Shown piece by piece: positions 1 to 10,145 of a DNA stretch of 64,000 nucleotides (position 1 is the stretch's first letter; each line of letters opens with the position of its first letter). The notes under the pieces are model-generated. The model did no database searches. It was not told the DNA's origin and saw only the letters and a list, made by a program, of their open reading frames with translations. The DNA is from Pinibacter soli. GTDB taxonomy: Bacteria; Bacteroidota; Bacteroidia; Chitinophagales; Chitinophagaceae. The position numbers and the translations under genes are program-made. The stretch covers positions 1,589,174 to 1,653,173 of the forward strand of contig NZ_JASBRG010000007.1 of NCBI RefSeq assembly GCF_029961145.1, read 5' to 3'.

Positions 1-650
1 TCCCTCGCAGGGTCGCATGTATAAAGGATTCCGTCGAATCCCGCTTCGCGAAATAATTTTTCATTGATGGATAAATATTCTTTGTCAGATCCATAGGAAC
101 CATACTCATTTTCAATCTGCACCATAAGAATATTTCCACCGTGTGTAATCAGATAAGGTGATAATTGTTTACCAACCTGCAGAATATATTTTTTGTATGC
201 TTCAAGGTACTTGGGATTTTTGCTGCGCACGATCAATCCTTCTTCGTCTTGCAGCCAGTATGGGTAGCCGCCAAATTCCCATTCTGCACATACGTATGGG
301 CTCGGCCTGAGCACGACCCACAAGCCTTCTTCCTGCGCAATTTTTACGAACTCAGCAATATTACTATTGCCTTTGAAATCGTATTGACCTTTTTGAGGTT
401 CATGCACGTTCCAAAAAACGTAAGTACCAATGGTGTTGAGTCCCATTGCCTTCGCCATTTTCATTCTTTGCCTCCATGCTTCGCGTGGTACACGCGGATA
501 ATGGATCTCACCGGAAATCATTTGAAATGGCTTGCCGTCAAGCAAAAAACTAAAATCGCCCAATGCAAATGTGTGTTGAACTTTCTGTGCTTTTAGTTGC
601 GGGCACAGCGCTATAAGGCCCAATGAAAGGCATAGTAATATCTTCTTCAT
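1..650 (-). CDS. GH35 beta-galactosidase, 5' part (3' end outside window)
   Basis: The first 216 residues of a secreted glycoside hydrolase family 35 protein; the gene continues past base 1. The ATG at 650 opens a signal peptide ending near Lys-Ala-Gln (about residue 22). The family's (beta/alpha)8 barrel start is clear: SGEIHYPRVP near residue 45, RPSPYVCAEWEFGG near 117, and QIENEYGS at 178-185. In GH35 the Glu of the Asn-Glu pair (here E182) is the acid/base. The nucleophile lies beyond the window. Family role: removal of terminal beta-linked galactose, probably in the periplasm or at the surface. It is the last visible gene of the minus-strand locus, 160 bases after the susD stop, so probably co-transcribed with susCD. 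Family assignment is firm; substrate is inferred from context. Confidence 0.93.
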   Translation of the reverse strand, partial: MKKILLCLSLGLIALCPQLKAQKVQHTFALGDFSFLLDGKPFQMISGEIHYPRVPREAWRQRMKMAKAMGLNTIGTYVFWNVHEPQKGQYDFKGNSNIAEFVKIAQEEGLWVVLRPSPYVCAEWEFGGYPYWLQDEEGLIVRSKNPKYLEAYKKYILQVGKQLSPYLITHGGNILMVQIENEYGSYGSDKEYLSINEKLFREAGFDGILYTCDPAR

Positions 651-810
651 ATCTCTCTCTTTGTGGAGCGGAAACGATATCAATAGAAATAACTGGAACT
701 GTCTATATTGCCCGTAGGGCATTAACGGTAGTCCCTCATTTCGTTAACTAAACAACATCGATTTGAAGAATTGGCAGCAGCTATTGCCGCTGCCAATGTT
801 TTTTTGACTG

Positions 811-2436
811 TTAGTTATATCCTGTGTTTTGTTCCAGTTTCGCATCTTTGTTAAGATCGATCTGGCTTTGTGGAATCGGCATTAAAAGATTTGTTGAAGT
901 AAGCCCTTTGATGGAATATGTTGTAGGATTTGCTACAGCGTTATATTTCAAAGCTCTGTCAACAAGTGTGCCTGTACGTGTCAATGTCAAACGCCTGTTT
1001 TCTTCACCTACCAGTTCTCTTGCACGTTCGTCAAGCAAAAAATCCATCGTCATATTTGCTGCGGTTACCAGCGGCGCCTGCGCTCTTGTACGCAATGCAT
1101 TAATTGAGTTTGCGGCTTCGGTTGTTTTGCCTTGTTTGATCTGCGCCTCGGCCAATAGCAAATATGTTTCACCCAAACGCATCAAGATAAAATCTTTAAG
1201 TGTTGCATAACCAAAATCATCTTTAGGATCATAGAACCCCCACTTAGTAGAATACGGGCAAGTTCTAAAGATAGTATCTGCATTGTTCAACGGAACCGGT
1301 TTTCCATAGGTTGTAGGGAAAGCTGGATCGTTATAAATTAACTGTCTGTGAATGTTGAACTGAGAATTTCTCATGTCTCCCTGTGGATACAAACCATAGA
1401 GAACCCAGTTGTTCAAACGCAAACGGGCGAGACCTCTTCCGCCTAGTGAATCACAAATCTTCATTCCTGAAATAGCGTAATAAGCTGCCACCCACACACG
1501 ACGATGTTGTGCATTATCTACGTTACCACCTGCTACAGAAGATGGATTTTCCTGTTCCAATACCCAAAGCGCTTCTTTGTTGCCTTGCACACGACGTTCG
1601 TTGCCATACAGAAACATATCAGAGTAGTAATCCCCGGCCTGTGTTGATTTAATACCATAACGCTGTTTCGTAAGACTGAACTGGCCGCTGTTGATAATGG
1701 CCTGTGCCTGTTGCTCGGCCAGGTCATTTTTCCCCATGCGCAGATATGTTTCAGCAAGCAATTGCATCGCCTGGTATTTGTTTGCACGGCCATAGAGTTT
1801 TTTTCCACTACTTACTTTTACAGCTTCAATGTCAGGTAGGTTAGCGGCACCAAAAGTAAGATCCTCTACGAGCAACGCATTGATTGAATCTACTGAGGCG
1901 CGGGTGAAATCTGTTTTTGGCGAAGTGATCGGTTTTGTTACCAACGGCACTTTACCAAAGCACTGTACCAGTTGATTATAGCAATATGCTCTAAAAAAAC
2001 GGGCTTCTCCATCTATTGCTTTTTTGTTCGCATCAGTCATTCCTTTTAGTGAAGGATCTTCAACATTCTGAATGATCACATTGCAGTTGTTGATGGTTTG
2101 ATAGCACCATGTCCACACGCGGTTTGATGCACCATCAGTTGAGTTAAGCAAAGTGTAGTTGTAGTATGGCGTTTCGATTCCTTCCGGCTGACCGCTGTAA
2201 GCGATGTCGGTTCCTATCTGCCAAACGCATAACCAGCCCTGGTTACCAGAATAACACAGATACGCTGCAAGGTTATTGTATAAACCAACTACGGAAGCTT
2301 CGAAACCGAGCGAGTCATTTAATGTTGTTGGACTGTAAGCTGACAATGGCTTTTCATCCAGCCAGCTTTTGCTACAGGACGAGAAGGTGAGCAGCCCCGC
2401 AAAAGCAATTGAAAGTATGACAATAATTTTTTTCAT
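811..2436 (-). CDS. SusD/RagB-family outer-membrane glycan-binding lipoprotein
   Basis: A 541-residue SusD homologue. I chose the ATG at 2436 because it opens directly into a lipoprotein signal with lipobox Cys21 (TFSSC); a longer frame from 2463 adds only nine residues. The N-terminal WLDEKPLS segment, the tetratricopeptide-like helical body and the C-terminal end (LMPIPQSQIDLN then a short NTGYN tail) are typical of RagB/SusD. SusD proteins cap the SusC channel and capture glycan at the surface. It lies 91 bases after the susC stop and before the GH35 gene, so it is the binding partner of the susC at 2528-5548. The glycan is not readable from sequence; neighbouring enzymes suggest galactose-rich plant polysaccharide. 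Confidence 0.95.
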   Translation of the reverse strand: MKKIIVILSIAFAGLLTFSSCSKSWLDEKPLSAYSPTTLNDSLGFEASVVGLYNNLAAYLCYSGNQGWLCVWQIGTDIAYSGQPEGIETPYYNYTLLNSTDGASNRVWTWCYQTINNCNVIIQNVEDPSLKGMTDANKKAIDGEARFFRAYCYNQLVQCFGKVPLVTKPITSPKTDFTRASVDSINALLVEDLTFGAANLPDIEAVKVSSGKKLYGRANKYQAMQLLAETYLRMGKNDLAEQQAQAIINSGQFSLTKQRYGIKSTQAGDYYSDMFLYGNERRVQGNKEALWVLEQENPSSVAGGNVDNAQHRRVWVAAYYAISGMKICDSLGGRGLARLRLNNWVLYGLYPQGDMRNSQFNIHRQLIYNDPAFPTTYGKPVPLNNADTIFRTCPYSTKWGFYDPKDDFGYATLKDFILMRLGETYLLLAEAQIKQGKTTEAANSINALRTRAQAPLVTAANMTMDFLLDERARELVGEENRRLTLTRTGTLVDRALKYNAVANPTTYSIKGLTSTNLLMPIPQSQIDLNKDAKLEQNTGYN

Positions 2437-2527
2437 ATCTAATATTTTTATCGCACTGTCCATGAATGTTCGTTGTACTCTTTTCTCTTGTTCATGAAGT
2501 TGTGTGCGTCTTTATAAAATGGTAGAA

Positions 2528-5500
2528 TTATTTTAATGAAACATTTAAACCAAACACAAATGAACGGATGGTTGGATAGTTGTTTGTCCATGAACCGAGC
2601 GTACCATCTGTACCTGTACCTCTTAGCGATACGTTGTTTTCAGGATCCCAGCCGATCCATTTTGTCCATGTGTAAAGATTTCTTCCACTGATATAAGCTG
2701 TCAAACCTCCCAGTTTCATTTTATCTACCAGTCTTTGCGGTACGGTATAGCTAAGTGTGATGTCTTTCAATCTTGTATAACTTGCGTCTCTTGGGTAAGC
2801 GTAACCGCGTCTTGCATTGTTGGCAGCAGTAGTAAGTGCAGGAAAGTCCTGGCTCTTGTTTGCTGATGTCCAGTAGCCAACTTCTTGTGGCGTATTGCGA
2901 CGACCGGATTCGTCTACATAGTTCAGGTCATTGTCATTTTTTGTAACGCCCTGTACTGTTTGGAAGAAGATGCTCAGGTGAAAATCCTTATAGTGGAAGG
3001 TGTTGTAAAAACCACCGTACCATTTTGGAGCGGTTTGTCCCTGCACAACGCGGTCGCTGTCAGCAGTAATTTTTCCATCGTGATTGAGATCTGCAAATTT
3101 GATAAAGCCTGGTTTTGCAGATGGATCCTGTTTAGATGGATCTTCACCTTCCTGCCAGATGCCCGTCATTTGGTAGTCGTAAATAGCAAAAACCGGTTGA
3201 CCGATGAACCATTTGTTACCTACATCATTTTTTCCATCACCATAAATATCAACCCATTTGTTTTTATTGCGGGTGAAAGTGATAGTACTTTCCCAACGGA
3301 AATTACTGGTAGCAATATTCTTGGTGTTCAACGTTACTTCAATACCCTTGTTGTCCACTTTTCCAATGTTATCATAAACCGATGTAAAGCCTGTCATTAC
3401 AGGAATGTTGCGGCTTAGAATGATCCCATCTGTTTTCGTGTGATACACATCAATTGAACCCCCGATGCGATTGTTCACCAACGAGAAGTCGACACCAAGG
3501 TTAAGGCCCTTTGTAGATTCCCAGTGCAGCTTGCTGTTACCCAGGTTATCAGCAACCACACCCGTATACGCAAGTCCGTTGAAAGGATAGCGTGCAAGTT
3601 TATCTTTTGTTATGGTAGAATATGGCCCAATTGCTTCGTTACCTGTTTTACCATAAGAAGCTCTCAGTTTAAGAAGATTGATTGCTTTGATGCCTTTCAT
3701 GAACTGTTCGTTACTGATGTTCCATCCTAATCCCACAGAAGGAAACGATCCATATTTATCGGCGTTTGCGCCAATTACAGAAGAACCGTCTCTTCTTACA
3801 GTACCGGTGATCATGTAACGGCTGTCGTAGCTATAATTGATACGAGCCATCTGTGAGTTGATCCTGTACTGGCTCGCAAATGAAGCAGAAGTTTGCGTAG
3901 CGCCTGCACCAAGGTTATTGAAAGACAACTGGTCGTTAATAAAACCAACTGCACCCGCTCTTGTAGAGTCAAACAGTTTTTGTTGTGCGCTGTACAAGCC
4001 TGTGAAATCTATATGACTCTTACCAAAGTCTTTTGTATAGGTCAGGATGTTTTCTACGATGTAGCTTTTCGTTTGAGTATTTGTTTTGCTGGCAGTACCA
4101 TTCAGGTCATTTGCCATACGGCCCACATAGCTGCCCTGCAGTGTGGGCAGATAAGTGTAAGAGGCATTCAGCCTGTATTTCAGCCCTTTTAGTTTACCAG
4201 GGATTTTGAGTTCGAGATAGCCGTTACCAGTAACGTTTGTACTGCGGTTTACCTGGTCCGTATATTGTGGCAACATTGGGTTGGTGTACAGCAATTCCGC
4301 ATACATTGGGTAAATGATGTAGATGCCGTTTGCATCTGTTACCTGTGCATAAGGGCTCATTGCTGAACCGTTCAGCATGTTGACACGTCCGCCGTCGTAG
4401 TTGTTGTTTGCTAAGAAGAATGAAGTACCTACTGTGAGGTAGTCTGTAATGTTGATATCAAGGTTAGAACGGATGCTTGCTCTTTTGTAATTATATCCGT
4501 ACAATGGTCCTTTCTCATCCAGGTAATCGCCGGAAATATAATATTTCACGTCTTTGTTTCCTCCGGAAATACTAAGGTTGTGGTCCTGTATGATGCCTTG
4601 TCTTGTTATTACATCCATCCAGTCGGTAGTTTTTCCCTGGTTGTAATATGGAAGTTCGGCTATGTTTGGCACATCGTATTGAGGTGTTAAACCAGACTGT
4701 GCGTTATAGTCTTTCCATTTTTGTACATACGCCGCGCCCTCCCTTGGCTTAAGAATGTGTGCAATACTTTCAGTTCCATAATATCCACTGTAACGGATCT
4801 GTGCTTTACCTGTTGCTCCTCTTTTTGTAGTTATAAGCATTACACCGTTTGACCCGTTTACACCATAGATAGCCACGGCCGAAGCGTCTTTCAGAAATTC
4901 TACGGAAGCAATATCGTTGGGGTTGATATCATTGATCGATCCTCCGGTTTTGGTTAAAGGCACACCGTCAACTACCACAAATGGTTCGGAGCTGGCAGTC
5001 ACAGAGTTTTGTCCGCGCACACCTACAGAAGGTGTAGAACCGGGCACAGATGATGCCGCACTAATGTTCAGGCCGGCAACAGATCCTTGTATCGCCTGGT
5101 AAACGTTGGTTACCGGTAACTCGGATAATCTGGCTTTGGGCACAGAAACCACTGCACCGGTTACATCAGATCTTTTTTGTGTACCATAACCCACCACTAC
5201 TACGTCGTTCATCAATTTGGCTTCATCCTCTTTCATTGTAACGGTAACTGATTTGTCGCTTTCCACCTTTACTTTGAATTCCTGGTAACCTATGGCAGTT
5301 ATGTGCAAAACAGCACCTTGTGGTACATTAATCTTGAATGCACCGTTTGCATCTGTGGCGGTTCCGTTTTTGGCCCCTTCCACGACAACAGTGGCACCGG
5401 TGATGGGAACATTTTTAGAATCAACTACTCTTCCTGAAACGGCAAGGGTAGCATTTTGAGCGTAAGAAAATGGAATAGCAAATAAAAAGCAGGCTATTAG

Positions 5501-5548
5501 CAATAGCAGCAGTTTGGTCTGCCGGTGAAGGCAGTGGTCTTTTTTCAT
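2528..5548 (-). CDS. SusC/RagA-family TonB-dependent transporter
   Basis: A 1006-residue outer-membrane transporter. The ATG at 5548 is preferred over an in-frame TTG at 5572. Order of parts: signal peptide to about residue 31 (FSYAQ), a carboxypeptidase-regulatory-like beta-sandwich (about 35-107), the SusC hallmark VVVVGYGTQ at 116-124, a plug domain (about 125-240, with SVEFLKDASAVAIYGVNGSNG) and a 22-strand barrel ending in FGLNVSLK. It imports oligosaccharide captured by its SusD partner with energy from TonB-ExbBD. The regulator gene at 5736-9806 lies directly upstream in the same direction. The 187-base spacer holds a G-rich box (5670-5699) also found before the GH43 gene, so regulation by that regulator is likely. 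Confidence 0.96.
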   Translation of the reverse strand: MKKDHCLHRQTKLLLLLIACFLFAIPFSYAQNATLAVSGRVVDSKNVPITGATVVVEGAKNGTATDANGAFKINVPQGAVLHITAIGYQEFKVKVESDKSVTVTMKEDEAKLMNDVVVVGYGTQKRSDVTGAVVSVPKARLSELPVTNVYQAIQGSVAGLNISAASSVPGSTPSVGVRGQNSVTASSEPFVVVDGVPLTKTGGSINDINPNDIASVEFLKDASAVAIYGVNGSNGVMLITTKRGATGKAQIRYSGYYGTESIAHILKPREGAAYVQKWKDYNAQSGLTPQYDVPNIAELPYYNQGKTTDWMDVITRQGIIQDHNLSISGGNKDVKYYISGDYLDEKGPLYGYNYKRASIRSNLDINITDYLTVGTSFFLANNNYDGGRVNMLNGSAMSPYAQVTDANGIYIIYPMYAELLYTNPMLPQYTDQVNRSTNVTGNGYLELKIPGKLKGLKYRLNASYTYLPTLQGSYVGRMANDLNGTASKTNTQTKSYIVENILTYTKDFGKSHIDFTGLYSAQQKLFDSTRAGAVGFINDQLSFNNLGAGATQTSASFASQYRINSQMARINYSYDSRYMITGTVRRDGSSVIGANADKYGSFPSVGLGWNISNEQFMKGIKAINLLKLRASYGKTGNEAIGPYSTITKDKLARYPFNGLAYTGVVADNLGNSKLHWESTKGLNLGVDFSLVNNRIGGSIDVYHTKTDGIILSRNIPVMTGFTSVYDNIGKVDNKGIEVTLNTKNIATSNFRWESTITFTRNKNKWVDIYGDGKNDVGNKWFIGQPVFAIYDYQMTGIWQEGEDPSKQDPSAKPGFIKFADLNHDGKITADSDRVVQGQTAPKWYGGFYNTFHYKDFHLSIFFQTVQGVTKNDNDLNYVDESGRRNTPQEVGYWTSANKSQDFPALTTAANNARRGYAYPRDASYTRLKDITLSYTVPQRLVDKMKLGGLTAYISGRNLYTWTKWIGWDPENNVSLRGTGTDGTLGSWTNNYPTIRSFVFGLNVSLK

Positions 5549-5669
5549 ATAACGTTTTTGTTTGGTGAGCAATCAGATCGCAGGAAATTGCACCCACCTG
5601 GAAAAATGTTTGCAAGCAATCCTATGACCTTGTTTGGTAGTGTAATATTAGTTTTGAAATGATACGGGA

Positions 5670-5705
5670 ACGGGGGGTAAACCTTTAAAAAAGGGTGGGT
5701 AAAAT
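5670..5705 (-). promoter_or_regulatory. G-rich box upstream of susC
   Basis: On the plus strand the block reads ACGGGGGGTAAA, then CCTT, then AAAAAAGGGTGGG. A close copy lies at 12374-12403, upstream of the GH43 gene. It sits about 120-150 bases before the susC start, in the spacer after the hybrid regulator. The arm GTGGGTA (5695-5701) also pairs with TACCCAC (5720-5726). The likeliest reading is a binding site for the AraC-type output domain of the adjacent regulator, or part of a shared promoter. This is inference from conservation between two promoters of one locus. Confidence 0.5.
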
Positions 5706-5735
5706 AGCAATTTTAAAAATACCCACTGTGCTCCG

Positions 5736-8700
5736 TTATGCCTTCCCCTTGATCTTAATAGTGTTATACGTATTGTTGAATGTGTGGCGGTATTTTTTGA
5801 TATACTCAGAAGGTATTACCCCAAATAGCTTTACAAATTGTTCACGGAAATAACGGGCATCGCCGATGCCGACATAATTTGCTGATTGTGTAATGTTCAT
5901 GTCGCCAGTTAACATCAGCACCGCTGCCCTGCGAAGACGGATAGATCGAATGAAGGCATTGGGTGACTGACCGGAGATTGCTTTAATCTTTTGATACAAT
6001 CTTGAGTGACTCATGCCCATGGCTCTCGCAAATTTCTTCATATTGAAATCATCTGCGTCAAGATTATTTTCCACCACTTCAATACATCGTTGTAAAAAGT
6101 CCTGGTATTCGGCAGATACTTTTACAGATGAACTGCGCAAGGTGATGTTGTCGAAGAAATACTGCTGCAACTGGCTGCGGTTGCGCAAGATAGTTTCCAC
6201 TCTTGCCGTAAGCAGGTCCTTATCAAAAGGCTTGGTGATATAATCATCAGCACCACCTTCGATGCCTTTCAGGCGAACAGCTATATCTGTGGAAGCGGTA
6301 AGCAAAATAACAGGGATATGGTTGAGCCTGGATGACTGTTTTATCTTGGCACACAATTCAAGCCCATCCATCTCCGTCATGTTGATGTCGCTGATGATGA
6401 GATCGGGCAAATGTTCATCAGCAAGTGCCAAACCTTCTACCCCATCATCTGCCATGTACAAAATGTATTTGTCGTTGAACAAAAGCTTCAGATAGTTGCG
6501 AACGTCGCGGCTGTCGTCGACTAACAAGATTGAACGCTTTTCCGTAATCACTTCTTCCACTTTTTTTCCGGAAGCCAGCATTTCTTCAGTGAGCGTTTCA
6601 GCGAACTTGTCATCATTTGCCGCAGCGAGTTCTTCCAGCAACTGATTATTATTCGCTTCTGTAATAGGTTGTGCAGCAACCTGCAAGTGTTGTTTTTCTT
6701 TTTTAAGTTGTATGGAAAATGACGACCCGCTGTTTACCTCGCTGCTGATTTTGATACTTCCCTTATGTGCCTCTACAAAATGTTTTACAAGATATAGCCC
6801 GATGCCAAAGCCGGATTTGTGTGTAACCGCATCTGCTGCCTGCGCAAATTTTTCGAAGATCTTCACCTGATCACTTTTTGCGATACCACATCCGCTGTCT
6901 GTGATCGTGATAATTACATCTTCGCCATTCTCTTCAATCTTAAATGTAATGGAACCTTTCTCTGGTGTGAACTTAAAGGCGTTGGACAACAAGTTGAAAA
7001 TGGCGATTTCTATTTTCTCCACGTCAACACATATATTAACAGGTGTGTCAGGAGCAGTGAATTGATATTGTATCTGCTTTGCTTTTGCCTGTTGAATGAA
7101 GCATTGATACACGCCGTCACAAAGCATTTGCAAATTAACCGGTGTAATCTTCAGCATATCCTCGCCGCTATCTGCCTTGCGGAAAAGCAACAACTGGTCC
7201 ACCAGGCTGAGCATGCGTCTTGCATTTCTGTAGGCAATGGTTAATGCAAAGTCCGGCGTTTCATCCAGCTTCTCTTTAATAGGATTAATGATCAGCGACA
7301 ATGGCGTTCTAAACTCATGTGAAATATTGGTAAAGAACGACAGTTTCTTTTCAGCCATTATTTTATCCTGCTCATTCTTTACATGTGCCAGTTTGATTTC
7401 GTATTTGAGTCGTTCTTGTCGGCGTGCATATTTAATGTAGGCAAGAATCATGGCCGCTGCTACCAACACAAAAAGCGAGTAGGCCCACCATGTTCTGTAC
7501 CATGGAGGTAGAACGATCACTTGCAGCAGCTTTGTCGCATTGCCCCAAGTGCCATCCGCGTTGGATGTTTTTACAAGGAAAACATATTTACCTTCCAGCA
7601 GCCGGGAATAGTTGGCGGTTCTTCCTTTGTTCACATAGTTCCAGCTTTTATCCCAACCCTGCAGCATGTATGCGTAACGAATCTTATCGGATGTCGAATA
7701 ATCAAGGGCAATAAAATCAAGGGATAAAGAAGAACGATCGAAAGGCAAAGTGATCTGCCTGATGGCTTGTTCATCTACTTCGGCAGACGATGCATCGCTT
7801 TGCGCAAGTGGCTTGTTGTCAACTTTAACGCTTGTTAAAAAGATATCGGAATTGTCTTTGCGAACAACTACGCTGTCCGGATTAAAAATATTGAAGCCAT
7901 TAATGCCGCCAAAAATAAACTCACCTGAAGATAGCGCCAGTCCGCCATTGAAGCTGAACTGGTTACTTTGCAAACCGTCTGATTGAGAAAAGTTGTTGCA
8001 TGTATAGGTATTGGGATCAAACTTCACGAGTCCATTGTAAGTGCTCATCCACAAGTTACCACTCTTGTCTTCCAGCATGCGAAGAATGGTATTACCTGGC
8101 AAACCTTCCGACGTAGTGAAGCGTTTGAAATTTCCCGTAGAACGATCAAACAATAGCAAACCACCATCCTGTGTACCCAACCAAAAACGGCCTTTCGCAT
8201 CTTCCCTGATGCAACGGATGGGATGGCCAACGGCACACACCTGATGCTTTTTGTTGAGCCTGTCTATTTTTATGAGGGAGGTGTAATTGCCTGCCCACAA
8301 ATTCCCCTGTTTGTCTTCAGCAATGGTTTGCAGGTTTACAATAGCAGGATCAAAAATTTCAAACTTGTTTTTCGTTTTATTGAAGAGATAAAGACTTCCG
8401 TCATTGGTTGTGCCGGCCCAGATATTTTTTTGCGCATCCTGGTATACCAGCCATGCGTTTGGTTCACGACTGTTTGTATTTGGATTGTATAACTCAAAAC
8501 GCTCAAAGCGATTGCTGTTTTTCTTAAGCCTGTTTATACCACCGAACCATGTGGAAATCCAGATATCCTGCTGGTCATCTTTAATAATATTGGTGATGAA
8601 ATTGCTGCTTATAGAACCAGCGTTATCAGGATCGCTTTTGTAGGTAACATAGGTGTTGTGACGACGGTCCCAATACCGCAAACCCGCGCCATCTGTACCT

Positions 8701-9806
8701 ATGTAAACGTTGTGCTGGCCATCTTCGCAGAACGATAAAATAAAATTATCTACTTTGCTTGGAACCTTTCCTTTATACACCACATGTTCAAAAAACGGTT
8801 CGCTGCATTCCACTACATTGATACCGCCGCGCAAAGTACCGATCCATTTGCGACCATTCTTATCGCAACAAACGGAGTAGACAGCGTTGCTATTGATCAG
8901 CTCCGCTCCATTTGAAGACTTGAAAGCCGTTGCTGTCTTTGCATTTGGAGGCAGTTGAAAAACACCTGCTCCATCTGTACCTATCCACAATGTTTCTTTT
9001 TTATCGAAACATAAACTCGTCACTGTTGTACTTAAAGGAAGGCGATTGTAAGAAGTTTCGCGGGTATTTGCATTGTAGTAAACCAGGTCGCTGTTTGTGC
9101 CCAACCACAAATTACCTTGCCTGTCAATCTCCATCACATTTGCCTGAGTAACCGCTGCAGTTGCCGGAGTTATTTCATTTGTTTCAATATTAAACAAGAA
9201 TATACCCTTGCCTTTTACAGAGAGCCAGATTCTTTTTCTTGCTTCATCATACTTGATAGCATGCACCTGGTAGTTCCATTCTTCTTTATCGGAAATCTTT
9301 AGCGGCACCTGTATACCGAAGTGCGATGCACCTTTAAACACAATTAGACCATTGGTGCGTGTACCTACCAATACCTGCTGATCCTTTATATTAAGAATGG
9401 AAAGCACTTCGCCTTGCAAGTGTTGCTGTGCTCCATTTCCATGAACGAGGTAAATTGGATTGCAGAAGGCTTCGTTGTGTTGATTAAAAATATTCAGTCC
9501 GTTTTGCGTGCCCACCCAGATATTGTTTTTTCCGTCGTCGCAAATGGAAAGCACGTTGTTGGTAGACAATGAAGTACTGTCTCCTATGATGTTTCTGAAA
9601 ACTTTAAAATTATATCCGTCGAAGCGATTGAGACCGTCATATGTTCCTATCCACATAAAACCGCGATGATCCTGGTAGATGGTTGTGATGACATTATTGG
9701 AGAGCCCCTGCTCAATTCCTAAATAGCGGATTGGCAAATCTCTGGCTTGCAGTATGACGCAAAAAGCCAGTAGGTAAACCAGCAAAAAAGTCTTTCTCAT
9801 GAGCAT
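5736..9806 (-). CDS. Hybrid two-component system sensor/regulator (HTCS)
   Basis: A 1356-residue one-protein two-component system. I start at the ATG at 9806 (MLMRKTF; a second ATG is at 9800) rather than an upstream TTG. Order: signal peptide; about 14 beta-propeller repeats with the GLSNN, WIGT and LWLGT signatures (about 25-690); a Y_Y_Y domain; membrane segment 773-794; HisKA with phospho-acceptor His830 in NISHEFRTPLSL; HATPase with N and G boxes; receiver with Asp1140 in ISDINMTEMDG and Lys in TKPFD; then an AraC-type HTH to the C-terminus. HTCS proteins sense an oligosaccharide in the periplasm and switch on the adjacent utilization locus. Its place between the GH43/GH105 genes and susCD indicates local control. 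Both phosphorylation sites are intact. Confidence 0.96.
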   Translation of the reverse strand: MLMRKTFLLVYLLAFCVILQARDLPIRYLGIEQGLSNNVITTIYQDHRGFMWIGTYDGLNRFDGYNFKVFRNIIGDSTSLSTNNVLSICDDGKNNIWVGTQNGLNIFNQHNEAFCNPIYLVHGNGAQQHLQGEVLSILNIKDQQVLVGTRTNGLIVFKGASHFGIQVPLKISDKEEWNYQVHAIKYDEARKRIWLSVKGKGIFLFNIETNEITPATAAVTQANVMEIDRQGNLWLGTNSDLVYYNANTRETSYNRLPLSTTVTSLCFDKKETLWIGTDGAGVFQLPPNAKTATAFKSSNGAELINSNAVYSVCCDKNGRKWIGTLRGGINVVECSEPFFEHVVYKGKVPSKVDNFILSFCEDGQHNVYIGTDGAGLRYWDRRHNTYVTYKSDPDNAGSISSNFITNIIKDDQQDIWISTWFGGINRLKKNSNRFERFELYNPNTNSREPNAWLVYQDAQKNIWAGTTNDGSLYLFNKTKNKFEIFDPAIVNLQTIAEDKQGNLWAGNYTSLIKIDRLNKKHQVCAVGHPIRCIREDAKGRFWLGTQDGGLLLFDRSTGNFKRFTTSEGLPGNTILRMLEDKSGNLWMSTYNGLVKFDPNTYTCNNFSQSDGLQSNQFSFNGGLALSSGEFIFGGINGFNIFNPDSVVVRKDNSDIFLTSVKVDNKPLAQSDASSAEVDEQAIRQITLPFDRSSLSLDFIALDYSTSDKIRYAYMLQGWDKSWNYVNKGRTANYSRLLEGKYVFLVKTSNADGTWGNATKLLQVIVLPPWYRTWWAYSLFVLVAAAMILAYIKYARRQERLKYEIKLAHVKNEQDKIMAEKKLSFFTNISHEFRTPLSLIINPIKEKLDETPDFALTIAYRNARRMLSLVDQLLLFRKADSGEDMLKITPVNLQMLCDGVYQCFIQQAKAKQIQYQFTAPDTPVNICVDVEKIEIAIFNLLSNAFKFTPEKGSITFKIEENGEDVIITITDSGCGIAKSDQVKIFEKFAQAADAVTHKSGFGIGLYLVKHFVEAHKGSIKISSEVNSGSSFSIQLKKEKQHLQVAAQPITEANNNQLLEELAAANDDKFAETLTEEMLASGKKVEEVITEKRSILLVDDSRDVRNYLKLLFNDKYILYMADDGVEGLALADEHLPDLIISDINMTEMDGLELCAKIKQSSRLNHIPVILLTASTDIAVRLKGIEGGADDYITKPFDKDLLTARVETILRNRSQLQQYFFDNITLRSSSVKVSAEYQDFLQRCIEVVENNLDADDFNMKKFARAMGMSHSRLYQKIKAISGQSPNAFIRSIRLRRAAVLMLTGDMNITQSANYVGIGDARYFREQFVKLFGVIPSEYIKKYRHTFNNTYNTIKIKGKA

Positions 9807-10145
9807 CGTTAGCTTTGTGATCCTTATTTGTTGCAAATAAGTGTGATTCGCACAATTAAATTACCTTTTTCATAAAGACTTATCAAGTAATTACTCACTT
9901 TTTTGAAAAGAATTAATCGGAAAAAATTCGATGTTACCACTTTATGCAACAAGTCGTCGAGTTGCATAGCCAAATTAACCACAGAGAGAGCAGAGTTTTT
10001 TTCACAGAGGAAAGGAGGAGTTGCTTTGGAAAAAAGAAGCTTTGCTGGATGTCCGAGGAAAGAGAATGCTGTTAACAAATCTCCTTTCCTCTGTGAAAAA
10101 AAACCTCCTTCACTCTGTGGTAAAAACAACAAGGTCGGTCAGAAA
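9807..10145. repeat. Spacer with long inverted repeat (9978-10121)
   Basis: The 339-base spacer between the GH105 stop and the regulator start has no convincing gene. It holds an inverted repeat: 9978-9986 pairs with 10113-10121 (ACCACAGAG / CTCTGTGGT) and 10001-10017 pairs perfectly with 10081-10097 (TTCACAGAGGAAAGGAG and its complement), around a 63-base centre. It starts soon after the GH105 stop and may act as a 3' end structure or terminator. The regulator's promoter should lie in the AT-rich stretch 9810-9975, but I see no clear consensus there. Confidence 0.75.

Noticed and set aside
9807..9836. Longer HTCS start at a TTG
   Set aside because: ATG codons at 9806 and 9800 lead directly into the signal peptide; the TTG extension adds non-signal residues.
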